Below, piece by piece: positions 9,889 through 17,793 of a DNA stretch of 36,695 bases. Numbering within the stretch: the stretch's first letter is position 1; the number at the start of each line of letters is the position of its first letter. Source of the stretch: Myxococcota bacterium (lineage in GTDB: Bacteria; Myxococcota_A; UBA9160; SZUA-336); the NCBI GenBank assembly GCA_035498015.1, contig DATKAO010000105.1, positions 1-36,695 of the forward strand, in the 5' to 3' direction. Both the position numbers and the translations under genes were made by a program. The notes beneath the pieces are model-generated. The model made no database searches and had not been told where the DNA came from. It saw only the letters and a program-made list of their open reading frames with translations.

Positions 9889-12198
9889 CTAGCGCTCGAG
9901 CTCGAACGGCTTGGGCGCGTCCTCGGCCGGAGCTTCCTCCTCCGCCGGCGGCTCGACCTGCTGCAGGCCGAGCGGGTCCTCGATGCGCAGGCCCTGCTGC
10001 GCGCCCGACTCGGCGTCGCGCGCGCGCACGTGCAGGATGCCGTTCTCGTCGATGCGGAAGGCGACCTCGATCTTCGGCTCCATGCGCCGCGCGGGCGCGA
10101 TGCCCTCGAGGATGAACGAGCCCAGCAGCTGGTTGTCGTGCACCGCCTTCGAGCGGCCCTGGAACACGCGGATCTCGACTTCGGCCTGTCCGTCCTGATT
10201 GGTGGTGAACACGCGCTGGTACTCGGTGGGCACCACCACGTTCTGGTCGATCAGCACCGTGAACAGGTCGCCGACCGAGGCGATGCCCAGCGGCAGCGAA
10301 GTCACGTCGCGCAGGTTCACGCGCCGTGCGTTCTTGTGCTCGACGGCGCTCTTCAGGTTCTCGACCACCTGCTCCTGCGCGCCCTTGGCGGCGGCCACGC
10401 TCTCCTGCAGGCGCTCCTTGGCCATGTCGAGCAGCTCGGCGGCGGCGCCGGTCGGGAGCTCGTCGGCGAGCTTCTCGATCAGCTCCGCGGCCTTGTAGTC
10501 GATCTGCAGCAGCTCGTCCTTCAGCCCCTTCACCGCTTCGGGCAGGTCGGATTCGGCGACCTTGCCGCGCTCGATCAGCTCGCTGAACTCGCTCGGCGCC
10601 TTCTTCGCGGCGGCCTTCTTCTTCGTGCCGGGATCGGGCTTGGCCTTGGTCTTCGTCTGGGTCTTCGGGCCGGGATCGGGCGCGGGTGCGGCGGGCGCGG
10701 GCGGAGCCGCTTGGGTCTTGGCCTTGGTCTTCGTCTTGGTCTTCGGCGCGTCGGGCGCCTTCGCCTCGACCTTCGGCGGCGCGGGGGCCTTCGGCTCCTC
10801 GGGCTCACTGACTCCGAAGGTGATCGGGCCGAGCGTGCTGACCGGGCCGCCCTGGGTGACGCCGAACTGGGTCGGGACCGGGCCGTCGCCCTCGGTCGCC
10901 TTGAGCAGGGTCGAGAGGCGCGCCGCCAGGCCCTGGTCGTCGAGCGGCTTCGAGCGCAGCTGCTGGACCTCGTCGAGGATCTTGCGCGCGACCGCCGTCT
11001 CGCGCAGCGCGACGGCGTAGGCGTCCTCGGCGGCGTCGACCGCCTCTTCCTTCAGGGTGTCGGCGGTGAGTGAGTAGGCGTAGAGCGCCGCGCCCATCGC
11101 CACCACCTCGTCGGGGTTGATGTCGCGCCGCGCCTCGCGGCCGAAGAACTTCTTCACGGCCTCGCGCACCGAGAGCATGCGGCTCTGGCCGCCGACCAGC
11201 AGGATCTCGCCGATCTCGTTCTTCACCACGCGAGCGGTCGAGATACAGCGCTCGCACAGCTCGAGCGTGCGCTGCACCAGCGGGCGGCACAGCTCGTCGA
11301 GCTTGGCGCGCGTGAGCGTGCGCTCGAAGTTCGGCCGGCTGCCGTCGGGCATGCGCGTGAAGAACGGCAGCTGGATCGAGGTGGTCTCGACGTCGGACAG
11401 CTCGACCTTGGCCTTCTCGGCGGCCTCCTTCAGGCGCAGCCGCGCCGAGGGGTCGCTGGAGAGATCGCGGTTGAACTCCTTCTTGAACTCCTGCTCGAGC
11501 CACTCGGCGATCGCGTAGTCGAAGTCCTCGCCGCCGAGATACGAGTCACCGTCGGTCGCGACGACCTCGAAGGTGTCGCCGCGCGCGCGCATGATCGTGA
11601 CGTCGAACGTACCGCCGCCCAGGTCGTAGACCGCGAGCGTGAAGTCCTTGTGTTTCTTGTAGCCGTAGGCGAAGGCGGCCGCGGTCGGCTCGTTGATCAG
11701 GCGCAGCACCTCGAGGCCCGCGTACTCGGCGGCGAGCTTCGTGGCTTTGCGCTGCACGTCGTTGAAGTGCGCGGGGACCGAGATCACCGCCTGCTTCACC
11801 GGCTCGCCGAGGTTGTGCTCCGCGACCTCGCGTACCTTCTGCAGGATCTTGGCCGAGACCTGGACCGGCGTGAGCTCCTTGCCGGCCACTTCGAACAGCA
11901 CGCTGCCGAGCGGGCTCGCCTTCAGCGCGTAGGGCAGCCGCTTGGCCGCGGCGCGCACTTCGTCGGAGTCGAACGGATGGCCGATCAGGCGCTTCACCGC
12001 GAGGATGGTCGACTGCGGCGCGCTGACTGCCTGGCGCTTGGCCGCGGCGCCGACGAGCTCGCGGTCGCCCTGGATCGCGACGCACGACGGAATGGTCGTG
12101 CGCGCCTCGTCGGCGAGCACGACGACCTTCCCCTCTTCGACCACCGCCACGCAGCTGTTCAGCGTGCCGAGGTCGATGCCGATCGCGCGTCCAGACAT
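9889..12198 (-). CDS. Hsp70/DnaK-family chaperone with rearranged domain order
   Basis: A 769-residue Hsp70. Residues 4-380 are a complete ATPase domain: IGIDLGTLNSCVAV, VPAHFNDVQRKATK, RLINEPTAAAFAYG, VYDLGGGTFDV and LVGGQSRM. A normal DnaK would then go straight into the linker and substrate-binding domain. Here about 240 residues intervene: a helical part, a Pro/Lys/Thr-rich stretch with KTK repeats (480-535) and a second helical part (536-622). Only then comes a linker-like RVNLRDVTSLPLGI and a beta substrate-binding domain ending near 742. The C-terminal helical lid is replaced by a short acidic tail ending PFELER. No dnaJ or grpE is adjacent, so a specialised paralogue is likely. Confidence 0.92.
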   Translation of the reverse strand: MSGRAIGIDLGTLNSCVAVVEEGKVVVLADEARTTIPSCVAIQGDRELVGAAAKRQAVSAPQSTILAVKRLIGHPFDSDEVRAAAKRLPYALKASPLGSVLFEVAGKELTPVQVSAKILQKVREVAEHNLGEPVKQAVISVPAHFNDVQRKATKLAAEYAGLEVLRLINEPTAAAFAYGYKKHKDFTLAVYDLGGGTFDVTIMRARGDTFEVVATDGDSYLGGEDFDYAIAEWLEQEFKKEFNRDLSSDPSARLRLKEAAEKAKVELSDVETTSIQLPFFTRMPDGSRPNFERTLTRAKLDELCRPLVQRTLELCERCISTARVVKNEIGEILLVGGQSRMLSVREAVKKFFGREARRDINPDEVVAMGAALYAYSLTADTLKEEAVDAAEDAYAVALRETAVARKILDEVQQLRSKPLDDQGLAARLSTLLKATEGDGPVPTQFGVTQGGPVSTLGPITFGVSEPEEPKAPAPPKVEAKAPDAPKTKTKTKAKTQAAPPAPAAPAPDPGPKTQTKTKAKPDPGTKKKAAAKKAPSEFSELIERGKVAESDLPEAVKGLKDELLQIDYKAAELIEKLADELPTGAAAELLDMAKERLQESVAAAKGAQEQVVENLKSAVEHKNARRVNLRDVTSLPLGIASVGDLFTVLIDQNVVVPTEYQRVFTTNQDGQAEVEIRVFQGRSKAVHDNQLLGSFILEGIAPARRMEPKIEVAFRIDENGILHVRARDAESGAQQGLRIEDPLGLQQVEPPAEEEAPAEDAPKPFELER

Positions 12199-12234
12199 CG
12201 GTCTTGCGTATCGGCGATTCCGGACCGGTCTTGC
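12199..12234. repeat. Two 9-base direct repeats just upstream of the Hsp70 gene
   Basis: CGGTCTTGC occurs at 12199-12207 and 12226-12234, 27 bases apart, directly abutting the Hsp70 start codon. Read on the Hsp70 strand it is GCAAGACCG. The distal copy could be an operator and the proximal one is in the start region. A TACGCA hexamer lies 6 bases before the ATG between them. The regulatory role is only a suggestion. Confidence 0.4.
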
Positions 12235-12290
12235 AGCGAATCGCGTGCTGGCACGCGCCCGCCCGGGGGCTTACCGTACCGATCCCCCGT

Positions 12291-12366
12291 GGGGATGTAG
12301 CTCAGCTGGGAGAGCGCTGCGTTCGCAACGCAGAGGTCGGCGGTTCGATCCCGCTCATCTCCACCA
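12291..12366 (+). tRNA. tRNA-Ala (anticodon CGC), CCA encoded
   Basis: The full cloverleaf can be drawn: acceptor GGGGATG with CATCTCC, D arm GCTC/GAGC, anticodon stem CTGCG/CGCAG around loop TTCGCAA, and T arm GGCGG/CCGCT with TTCGATC. The anticodon at 12324-12326 is CGC, which reads GCG alanine codons. The third acceptor pair is G-U, the alanyl-tRNA synthetase identity element. Discriminator A is followed by an encoded CCA. The 3' part of the SGNH hydrolase gene lies antisense to almost all of it. Confidence 0.97.
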
Positions 12367-13441
12367 CCGCCTTGCTCGTCGGCGCCAGGAAGGTCCGGTC
12401 GAGCTCGTTGGCGACGGCCTGGGCGATGATCCCGTAGCCCGCCCCGTTCGGATGGCGCTGGCGGCGGAACAGAATCTCGTCCTCCTTCCCCTGATAGGGC
12501 TCGAAGGTCGGCTCGAGGTCGAACCAGCCCAGGCGCGCCTCTTTCGCCGCAGCCTCGACCATGGGCGCGATCTTGGGGTGGTAGCGGTCCTTGTACCGGC
12601 CGATGTCCTGGGCGTCGGGCAGGAGCACCACCACCACCGGCACCCGGTGCTCGCGCGCCTGCTCGCCGATGTCGTTGAAGGCGGTGCGCACCGCCTCCCA
12701 GCCGCGCACGCCCGGGCGGTAGTCACCGGTCCAGTCGTTCTCCGCGAGCGCGCGCCCGCCCTTGTCCTCGACGCCGATCTTCGCGGCCGCGTGGACCCGC
12801 GCCCGTCCGATCTTCTCCTTCAGCGTGCGGCGCGCGCCCTTGATGAACTGGCGCAGGTAGAGCTGCTGCGGCCACTCGTACAGCGCGAGCAGCCAGGGGT
12901 GCAGGTCGCGCAGCGCCATGCGCCGCTGGTACTTGTACAGCTTGTTGTGCGTGTCGTTCACCGGGTAGAAGTTCACCAGCACCAGGTCCGGTGAGTACTT
13001 CCAGCCCTCGGACTTGAGATACGCGGCTTCCTGGTCGGTCGAGTAACCGACGACGCCGGCGTTGATCACCTCGATCCGACGCGGGTCACCGCGCTTGGCC
13101 GCCGAGCCCTGCAGGATGCGCTCGAGCTGTCTCGGATACGCGTCCGGCTCGTTCATGCGAAAGCCGAAGGTCCAGGAGTCGCCGAGCGCGAGCACGCGGT
13201 AGGTGCCCTCGGGCTTCTCGTAGGAGATTTCCGGATTGCGCAACCCTTTCGAGTTGATCTTCACCGGAGCTTCGAACTCGTCGCCGCTCCAGCCCGGACG
13301 CATGCGTTTTCCGACGACGGGGTCGTCGAGGTACAGGTCCGGTCGCGGCAGCACGCCGGCGCCGAACAGCCGGAGCAGTCCCTCGCAGAGCGCGAGCGCG
13401 ACGACGAGTGACAGAACTGCGAGGCCCAGATTTCTCAGCAT
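12302..13441 (-). CDS. Membrane-anchored SGNH/GDSL-like hydrolase whose 3' end overlaps tRNA-Ala
   Basis: A 379-residue protein with an N-terminal signal anchor (LGLAVLSLVVALALCEGLLRLF), then an SGNH hydrolase domain: block I LALGDSW with nucleophile Ser89, VINAGVVGYST, VNFYPVNDTHN, and RHPNGAGY with catalytic His330. The usual Asp three residues before the His is not obvious, so the site may work as a Ser-His dyad. Such proteins are often exported esterases or polysaccharide O-acyl-modifying enzymes; the substrate is unknown. The final 21 or so residues (VVEMSGIEPPTSALRTQRSPS) are encoded by the antisense strand of tRNA-Ala, with the TGA at 12302-12304 inside the tRNA. The conserved domain ends before that, near residue 355. 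Confidence 0.82.
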   Translation of the reverse strand: MLRNLGLAVLSLVVALALCEGLLRLFGAGVLPRPDLYLDDPVVGKRMRPGWSGDEFEAPVKINSKGLRNPEISYEKPEGTYRVLALGDSWTFGFRMNEPDAYPRQLERILQGSAAKRGDPRRIEVINAGVVGYSTDQEAAYLKSEGWKYSPDLVLVNFYPVNDTHNKLYKYQRRMALRDLHPWLLALYEWPQQLYLRQFIKGARRTLKEKIGRARVHAAAKIGVEDKGGRALAENDWTGDYRPGVRGWEAVRTAFNDIGEQAREHRVPVVVVLLPDAQDIGRYKDRYHPKIAPMVEAAAKEARLGWFDLEPTFEPYQGKEDEILFRRQRHPNGAGYGIIAQAVANELDRTFLAPTSKAVVEMSGIEPPTSALRTQRSPS

Positions 13442-13514
13442 GGGGTGATTCCCGTCACGACCGGTGGGTAGACCAGACGTTAGCCTCCGACGCCGTCAAT
13501 TTCGCGGGGTCTCG

Positions 13515-15356
13515 ATGGGTGAGGGGACGCGGCGAGTTCGGGGACTCGTCGCTGCGATGCTGTGGATCTCGATGGTCGTGGCCGCTTCGCGCGCCGCCGC
13601 GGGCCAGCGTTCCGTCGTGGTCTCCTACCTCAGCCCCGCGGACCCGAACGTCGTCGGCGCGGCGCTCTACCACGGCGCCAGCGCGAGCGACGTCCAGAGC
13701 GGTCAGAACCTGACCCGCATCGACCTGGGAGCGCCGGCCGCCTCGGGAGTCACTCGTGTGACCGTGCAGGGCCTGGACGACACGCGCGACTACTACATGG
13801 CGCTGCGCTCCTACGATGCGAGCGGCCGCGAGTCCGCGAACTCGAACATCGGCGTGCTCACGGCCAGCGCGCCGCCCGGCGCGCTCTACAGCGAGAGCTT
13901 CGACTCCTACGCGCCCGGCGCCGACCCGGCGGGCTGGGTCGATTCGGGGTCGGGCGTGCCCGGCGCCGGCGACGCGTCGACCTTCGCCGCGGCGCAGGCC
14001 GCGGACGGAGCCGAGACACTCGGCGTCGCGTCGAGCGCGCTCGAGCTCAACGCGACGCTGGTGAGCCCGGGCTCCGCGAGCTGGTCTTCCTACGACTACT
14101 CGGGCCGCATCGAGAGCGACTCGCTGGGCGGGAAAGCCGGCGTGACCGTGCTCTCGCAGTACCCCGACGCGGCCTTCGGCTACGTGCTCTCGCGCTCCGG
14201 CTCGCGGCCGTACGTGCTCTCGAAGAACGGCACCGGGTCTCTCGCGTGTGTGGGCACGATCTCGACCGGAGTCGCGGGTGCCGCCGGCGAGTGGCTGCGC
14301 TTCCGCGTGCGTGTGACCCGCTTCGACGGGCGCAACCGCGTGCGCGCGTCGCTCTGGCCCGACCAGACCCCGCCGCCGGCCAGCTTCCAGACCGACTGCT
14401 GGGACGCGGACCTGGAGAGCGTCTCCAGCGGTCGGATCGGCGTATACAGCTCGAGCAACGCCGGGAATCACTGGGACGACCTGGTGGTGGTGCCCGTGAC
14501 TCCCGACGGCGCGCCCCCGGGCTACGGCGTGCCGCCCGCGGCGCCGGCCCCGCCGCCGACGGTTCCGCCCACGCAGCCCGCGCCGCCACCCTCGAATCCG
14601 GTGCCGCCGCCGCCGCCGGCCACCGGCTACACGAGTGAGTCGTCGCTCGCGCACTGGTGGAAGCCGGGCTGGGACCTGGACGACCTGGGCCGCGACTTCG
14701 CCGCGAGCGGCGGCATCGACGCCTACGAGGACGCCAAGGGCCTGAACGCGAAAGACGTCACGCAGGGCGGCTCGAGCGCCGCCACGGTCGACCTGGACGG
14801 CAAGGCCGAGGCGCTCGGCGCCTTCACGCTGAAGCAGTACGGGCTCGCCGACACCTGGTCGGTCGGCGCCTGGGTGCGGCCCGCCAAGCTCGGGCTCAAC
14901 TCGAAGCCCCGCTACATCCTCGACCTGAACGGCCAGAACTCGAACCTGGGCCTGGACCGGATCTCGCTCACGATCGACGCCGACGGTCACTTCGCGGTGG
15001 AAGTGAGTGACCTGTTCGGCCGCACGCGCGGCATCTCCTCGCCGGCCGGTCTCTCGCTCAGCAAGAACGGAGACACCTGGTACTTCGTGACCGCAGTGAA
15101 GACGGCGAGCCGGCAGCTCACGCTGTACGTGAACGGCGTGCAGGTCGCGGGCTCGGCCGTGGGCGTGCCGTCGCAATCCGACGTGCCGCGCGCGCTGCGC
15201 ATCGGCGGGCGCGTGAAGGACAGCACGGGCTACTTCTTCAAGGGCAGCATCGGCTCCGTGGCGATGTGGCGCTCGGCGCTGCGCCCCTCGGAGATCAGTG
15301 CGCTGTTCGCCGCCGGCGACCGCGGGGTCGCCATGCGCCCCACGCTGGCTCACTGA
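13515..15356 (+). CDS. Secreted multidomain protein with LamG/concanavalin-like domains
   Basis: A 613-residue exported protein. The ATG at 13515 gives a normal signal peptide (RRVRGLVAAMLWISMVVAASRAAAG); the frame opens earlier, at 13464, but without one. Residues about 33-115 look like a fibronectin-III domain (YYMALRSYDASGRESANSN). About 115-330 look like a first concanavalin-like domain. A Pro-rich linker follows (about 335-375, encoded near 14510-14630), then a second LamG-like domain to the end (WSVGAWVRPAKLG, RQLTLYVNGVQVAGS, IGSVAMWRSALRPSEISALF). I see no catalytic motif, so carbohydrate or surface binding is the likely role. A long open frame on the opposite strand is a shadow. Confidence 0.85.
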   Translation: MGEGTRRVRGLVAAMLWISMVVAASRAAAGQRSVVVSYLSPADPNVVGAALYHGASASDVQSGQNLTRIDLGAPAASGVTRVTVQGLDDTRDYYMALRSYDASGRESANSNIGVLTASAPPGALYSESFDSYAPGADPAGWVDSGSGVPGAGDASTFAAAQAADGAETLGVASSALELNATLVSPGSASWSSYDYSGRIESDSLGGKAGVTVLSQYPDAAFGYVLSRSGSRPYVLSKNGTGSLACVGTISTGVAGAAGEWLRFRVRVTRFDGRNRVRASLWPDQTPPPASFQTDCWDADLESVSSGRIGVYSSSNAGNHWDDLVVVPVTPDGAPPGYGVPPAAPAPPPTVPPTQPAPPPSNPVPPPPPATGYTSESSLAHWWKPGWDLDDLGRDFAASGGIDAYEDAKGLNAKDVTQGGSSAATVDLDGKAEALGAFTLKQYGLADTWSVGAWVRPAKLGLNSKPRYILDLNGQNSNLGLDRISLTIDADGHFAVEVSDLFGRTRGISSPAGLSLSKNGDTWYFVTAVKTASRQLTLYVNGVQVAGSAVGVPSQSDVPRALRIGGRVKDSTGYFFKGSIGSVAMWRSALRPSEISALFAAGDRGVAMRPTLAH

Positions 15357-15399
15357 CTACGTTCGCCTGCGGCTCACTGCGCGGGGCTGACCTGTGATC

Positions 15400-15420
15400 G
15401 CATGGGCACCCTACCCATGC
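15400..15420. other. Perfect 7-bp inverted repeat in a short intergenic region
   Basis: GCATGGG (15400-15406) and CCCATGC (15414-15420) pair perfectly around a 7-base loop, in the 149-base gap between two convergent genes. No T-run follows on either strand. It could stabilise or end both transcripts, or be a protein-binding palindrome. The rest of the gap holds no recognisable gene. Confidence 0.4.
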
Positions 15421-15505
15421 TTCGCCCCTTGCGGGCCTCGCTCAGGGCGGCCTTCGCTCGGCCTGCCCCCGCGCGGATTGGCTCTGTGCGGAGCGTGAGG
15501 AGGCG

Positions 15506-15787
15506 TCAGACCTCGTCGAGGAAGACGAGCTCGGGCCGGCCTTCGAGCACGCCGGCCAGGGCGCCCGGGTTGGCGCGCAGGTTCTCGCCGTGCTTCTTGA
15601 AGGCCTCGTCGCTGGCGTACTTCTCGTACACCACGAACACCGACGGGTCGTCCTTGCGCTGGTGGAACACGTAGGCCTGGGTTCCGGGCTCGTTGGCGCG
15701 CACCTGCGCGCTGAGCTTGCGGAAGCCTTCCTTGGCCTCCTCGATCTTGTCCTTCTTGACCTTCAGCGTGGCCAGCAGGGTGGGCAT
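15506..15787 (-). CDS. ABM-superfamily (antibiotic biosynthesis monooxygenase-like) small protein
   Basis: A 93-residue protein with the dimeric alpha-beta barrel signature of the ABM/YgiN family: LLATLKVKKDKIEEAKEGFRKL, an EPGTQAYVFHQRKDDPSVFVVYEKYASDEAFKKH core and a short C-terminal strand. Members act as cofactor-poor monooxygenases or small-molecule binders; the substrate is not evident here. I chose the ATG at 15787 because GAAGGAGC lies just upstream; the frame extends to 15880 but the extra residues do not fit the family. The gene stands alone, divergent from the nucleotidyltransferase. Confidence 0.88.
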   Translation of the reverse strand: MPTLLATLKVKKDKIEEAKEGFRKLSAQVRANEPGTQAYVFHQRKDDPSVFVVYEKYASDEAFKKHGENLRANPGALAGVLEGRPELVFLDEV

Positions 15788-15899
15788 GGGGGCTCCTTCA
15801 CGAGTTGCGCGCAAGTCTGCACGAAGCAGTCGTGCGCAAGCAAACGGCAGCCGAGCGCCCCTATCACTTTTCCCCGACACGAGACACTATCTGTGGCGA

Positions 15900-16838
15900 A
15901 TGGCCATCCAGGCGATCCTCGTGGCCGGCGATCGCAGCGCGAGCCGGGCCGTGCGCGGCGGCAGCAAAGCCTTCGTGGAAGTCGCGGGCAAGCCCATGTT
16001 CGTGCACGTGCTCGAAGCGCTTCTGCACACGCCCGAGGTGTCCGAGGTGTATCTCGTGGGCAACCCGACGCGGCTCGCGGCCGCGGTGGCCGAGTACGGC
16101 TGCCTGTCGCTCTCCGCGGCGCGCGGCCGGCCGGTGCACATCGTGCCTCAGCGCGACAGCCTGTACGCCAACGTGTGGTACACATTTCTGCGTACGCTGG
16201 CGCCGGGCCGCACCGACGCCAACCACCCGGTGCTGGTGGTGCCGGCCGACATTCCGCTGGTGATCCCGGAGGAGATCTCCGAGTTCGTGGCACGCGCGGA
16301 GGCATCGGGCGCTGACTACGTGGTCGGTCTCTCGCCCGAGAGCGCGCTGGCGCGTTTCGCGCCTCACGACGGCGCGCCCGGCGTCGAGATGGCCTACTTC
16401 AACCTGCGCGAGGGCCGGCTGCGCCAGAACAACCTGCACTGGGTGCGGCCGCTCAAGATGGGCAACCGGCACTACGTCGACGAGATGTACGAGAACCGGT
16501 ACCAGAAGGAGCTCTTGAGTCAGGTGCGGCTCGCCTGGCGCGTGATCCGCCGCGAGTGGCGCAATCTGTGGGTGCTCGGCTGTTACTTCATGATCCACCT
16601 GGCGGGCGTCCTGCACCGGCGGGGCCGGCTCGAGGCTGCGGACCGCGTGCGCCACTTCGTGCCGCTGTCGGCGATCGAGCGCGCGGCCAGCGCGCTCCTG
16701 CGCACGCGCTTCCGCACGGTCACGACCGAGCTGGGCGGCGCCGCGATCGACGTCGACAACGAAGCCGATCTGGAGATCGTGGAGAAGATGCTCGAGCGCT
16801 GGAAGGCGCTGCAGGTCCGGCTCGCCCGAGCGGCGTAG
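15900..16838 (+). CDS. MobA-like nucleotidyltransferase of unknown specificity
   Basis: A 312-residue protein. Residues 3-200 resemble the MobA/IspD nucleotidyltransferase fold: IQAILVAGDRS...GGSKAFVEVAGKPMFVHVLEAL at the N-terminus and VLVVPADIPLV as the metal-binding strand. The glycine-rich loop (usually LAGGxGxRxG) is altered to LVAGDRSASRAVRGG. The C-terminal third has amphipathic helices (LWVLGCYFMIHLAGVLHRRG) and an ending VTTELGGAAIDVDNEADLEIVEKML, which resembles the last strand and helix of nucleotidyltransferases. I chose the ATG at 15900; the frame continues upstream without a better start. It might act on a cofactor or polar-lipid precursor, but nothing nearby tells which. Confidence 0.75.
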   Translation: MAIQAILVAGDRSASRAVRGGSKAFVEVAGKPMFVHVLEALLHTPEVSEVYLVGNPTRLAAAVAEYGCLSLSAARGRPVHIVPQRDSLYANVWYTFLRTLAPGRTDANHPVLVVPADIPLVIPEEISEFVARAEASGADYVVGLSPESALARFAPHDGAPGVEMAYFNLREGRLRQNNLHWVRPLKMGNRHYVDEMYENRYQKELLSQVRLAWRVIRREWRNLWVLGCYFMIHLAGVLHRRGRLEAADRVRHFVPLSAIERAASALLRTRFRTVTTELGGAAIDVDNEADLEIVEKMLERWKALQVRLARAA

Positions 16839-16842
16839 GCGC

Positions 16843-16848
16843 TACTCT
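16843..16848 (+). promoter_or_regulatory. TANNNT -10-like hexamer, 6 bases before the ygfZ ATG
   Basis: TACTCT lies in the 16-base gap between the nucleotidyltransferase stop and the ygfZ ATG, exactly 6 bases before that ATG. No ribosome-binding site is present in the gap. The predicted transcription start coincides with the ATG, consistent with a leaderless ygfZ mRNA. No -35 is apparent, since the upstream DNA is coding. Confidence 0.4.
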
Positions 16849-16854
16849 TCCCGC

Positions 16855-17793
16855 ATGCCCCACAGCTTCGAGGCGATCACCGGCACGCGCGCCGCGTTCC
16901 GCCGCCTGCCGGGACGCGGGCTGGTCCGCGCGACCGGCGCCGACCGGGTGCGCTTCCTGAACGGCATGCTGACCGCCGACGTGGCGAAGCTGCCGGCCGG
17001 CGGCGCCGCGCCGGCGCTGCAGCTCGACCGCAAGGGCCACGTGCTGGCCGAGCTGTGCGTGCTGGCCGAGCCGGAGTCACTCCTGCTCGACATCGCGCCC
17101 GGGGTCGAGGCCGAGCTCTGCGCGCTGCTCGAGAAGCACGTGATCGCCGACGACGTGGCCTTCGCGAGCCTGAGTGAGGCAAAGGCCTGGCTCGCGCTCG
17201 AGGGGCCGGAGGCGCGCGACGCCGCGCGCCGCGTCGGGGGCGCCGTGCCCGAGCCCGGCCGCTTCGCGCGGGCCGACTTCGCGGGTCAGGCCGTGCTGTG
17301 GATCGCGCAGGGCGCGCTCACCGCCGATGGCCTGCGCGCGATCGTGCCGCGGGCGCTCGCCGCCGAGCTCGAGCGCGCGCTCGCGCTGCCCGAGCTCGCC
17401 GAGGAGGCCGCCGAGGTGCTGCGCATCGACGCGCGCCTGCCGCTGCTCGGCCGCGACGTCGGCGCGCGCAACTTCCCGCAGGAGGCGGGGCTGGAGCGCG
17501 CGATCTCGTTCAGCAAGGGCTGCTACATCGGGCAGGAGATCGTGGCGCGCATCGCCTCGCGCGGCGCGGTGAATCGCGTGCTGGTGCTGCTCCGCGCCGA
17601 CTCGGCCGTGACTCCCGGCGCCTCCGTGAGCGTGGACGGCAGCGCCGTCGGCCAGGTCACTTCAGCGGCGCGCTCCGACGCCACGGGCGCGATCGCGCTC
17701 GCCTATCTCAAGGTCGAGCACGCGCACGCGGGTCAGCGCGTGGCCATCGACGGTGTGCCCGCCGAAGTCACTGGCGGCACCTCACGGCGGTAG
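16855..17793 (+). CDS. ygfZ: YgfZ/GcvT-family iron-sulfur protein maturation factor
   Basis: A 312-residue folate-binding-fold protein of the YgfZ/CAF17 family, which supports assembly or repair of some [4Fe-4S] enzymes. The diagnostic motif KGCYIGQEIVARIASRG is present near residues 222-238, with the conserved Cys. Upstream are the GcvT-like RGLVRATGADRVRFLNGMLTADV and the NFPQEAGLERAISF block. The length is typical. The end overlaps the convergent lipoprotein gene by 61 bases. A leaderless-type -10 hexamer directly precedes the ATG. Confidence 0.93.
   Translation: MPHSFEAITGTRAAFRRLPGRGLVRATGADRVRFLNGMLTADVAKLPAGGAAPALQLDRKGHVLAELCVLAEPESLLLDIAPGVEAELCALLEKHVIADDVAFASLSEAKAWLALEGPEARDAARRVGGAVPEPGRFARADFAGQAVLWIAQGALTADGLRAIVPRALAAELERALALPELAEEAAEVLRIDARLPLLGRDVGARNFPQEAGLERAISFSKGCYIGQEIVARIASRGAVNRVLVLLRADSAVTPGASVSVDGSAVGQVTSAARSDATGAIALAYLKVEHAHAGQRVAIDGVPAEVTGGTSRR

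Noticed and set aside
10594..10761. KTK-repeat DNA in the Hsp70 gene as a tandem repeat or CRISPR-like array
   Set aside because: The repeats are short, imperfect and in frame with the Lys/Thr/Pro-rich linker. There are no regular spacers.
12291..12366. tRNA-Ala as an integration (att) site
   Set aside because: I found no second copy of the tRNA 3' end in the window and no integrase or phage gene nearby.
13455..15353. Minus-strand frame of 632 codons opposite the LamG gene
   Set aside because: The composition is Arg/Gly/His-rich with no domain, while the plus strand has a signal peptide and recognisable folds. It is a GC-driven antisense frame.
15402..15674. Small plus-strand frame of 90 codons after the LamG gene
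   Set aside because: It overlaps the ABM-family gene in antisense, is Arg/Ala/Ser-rich and has no ribosome-binding site.
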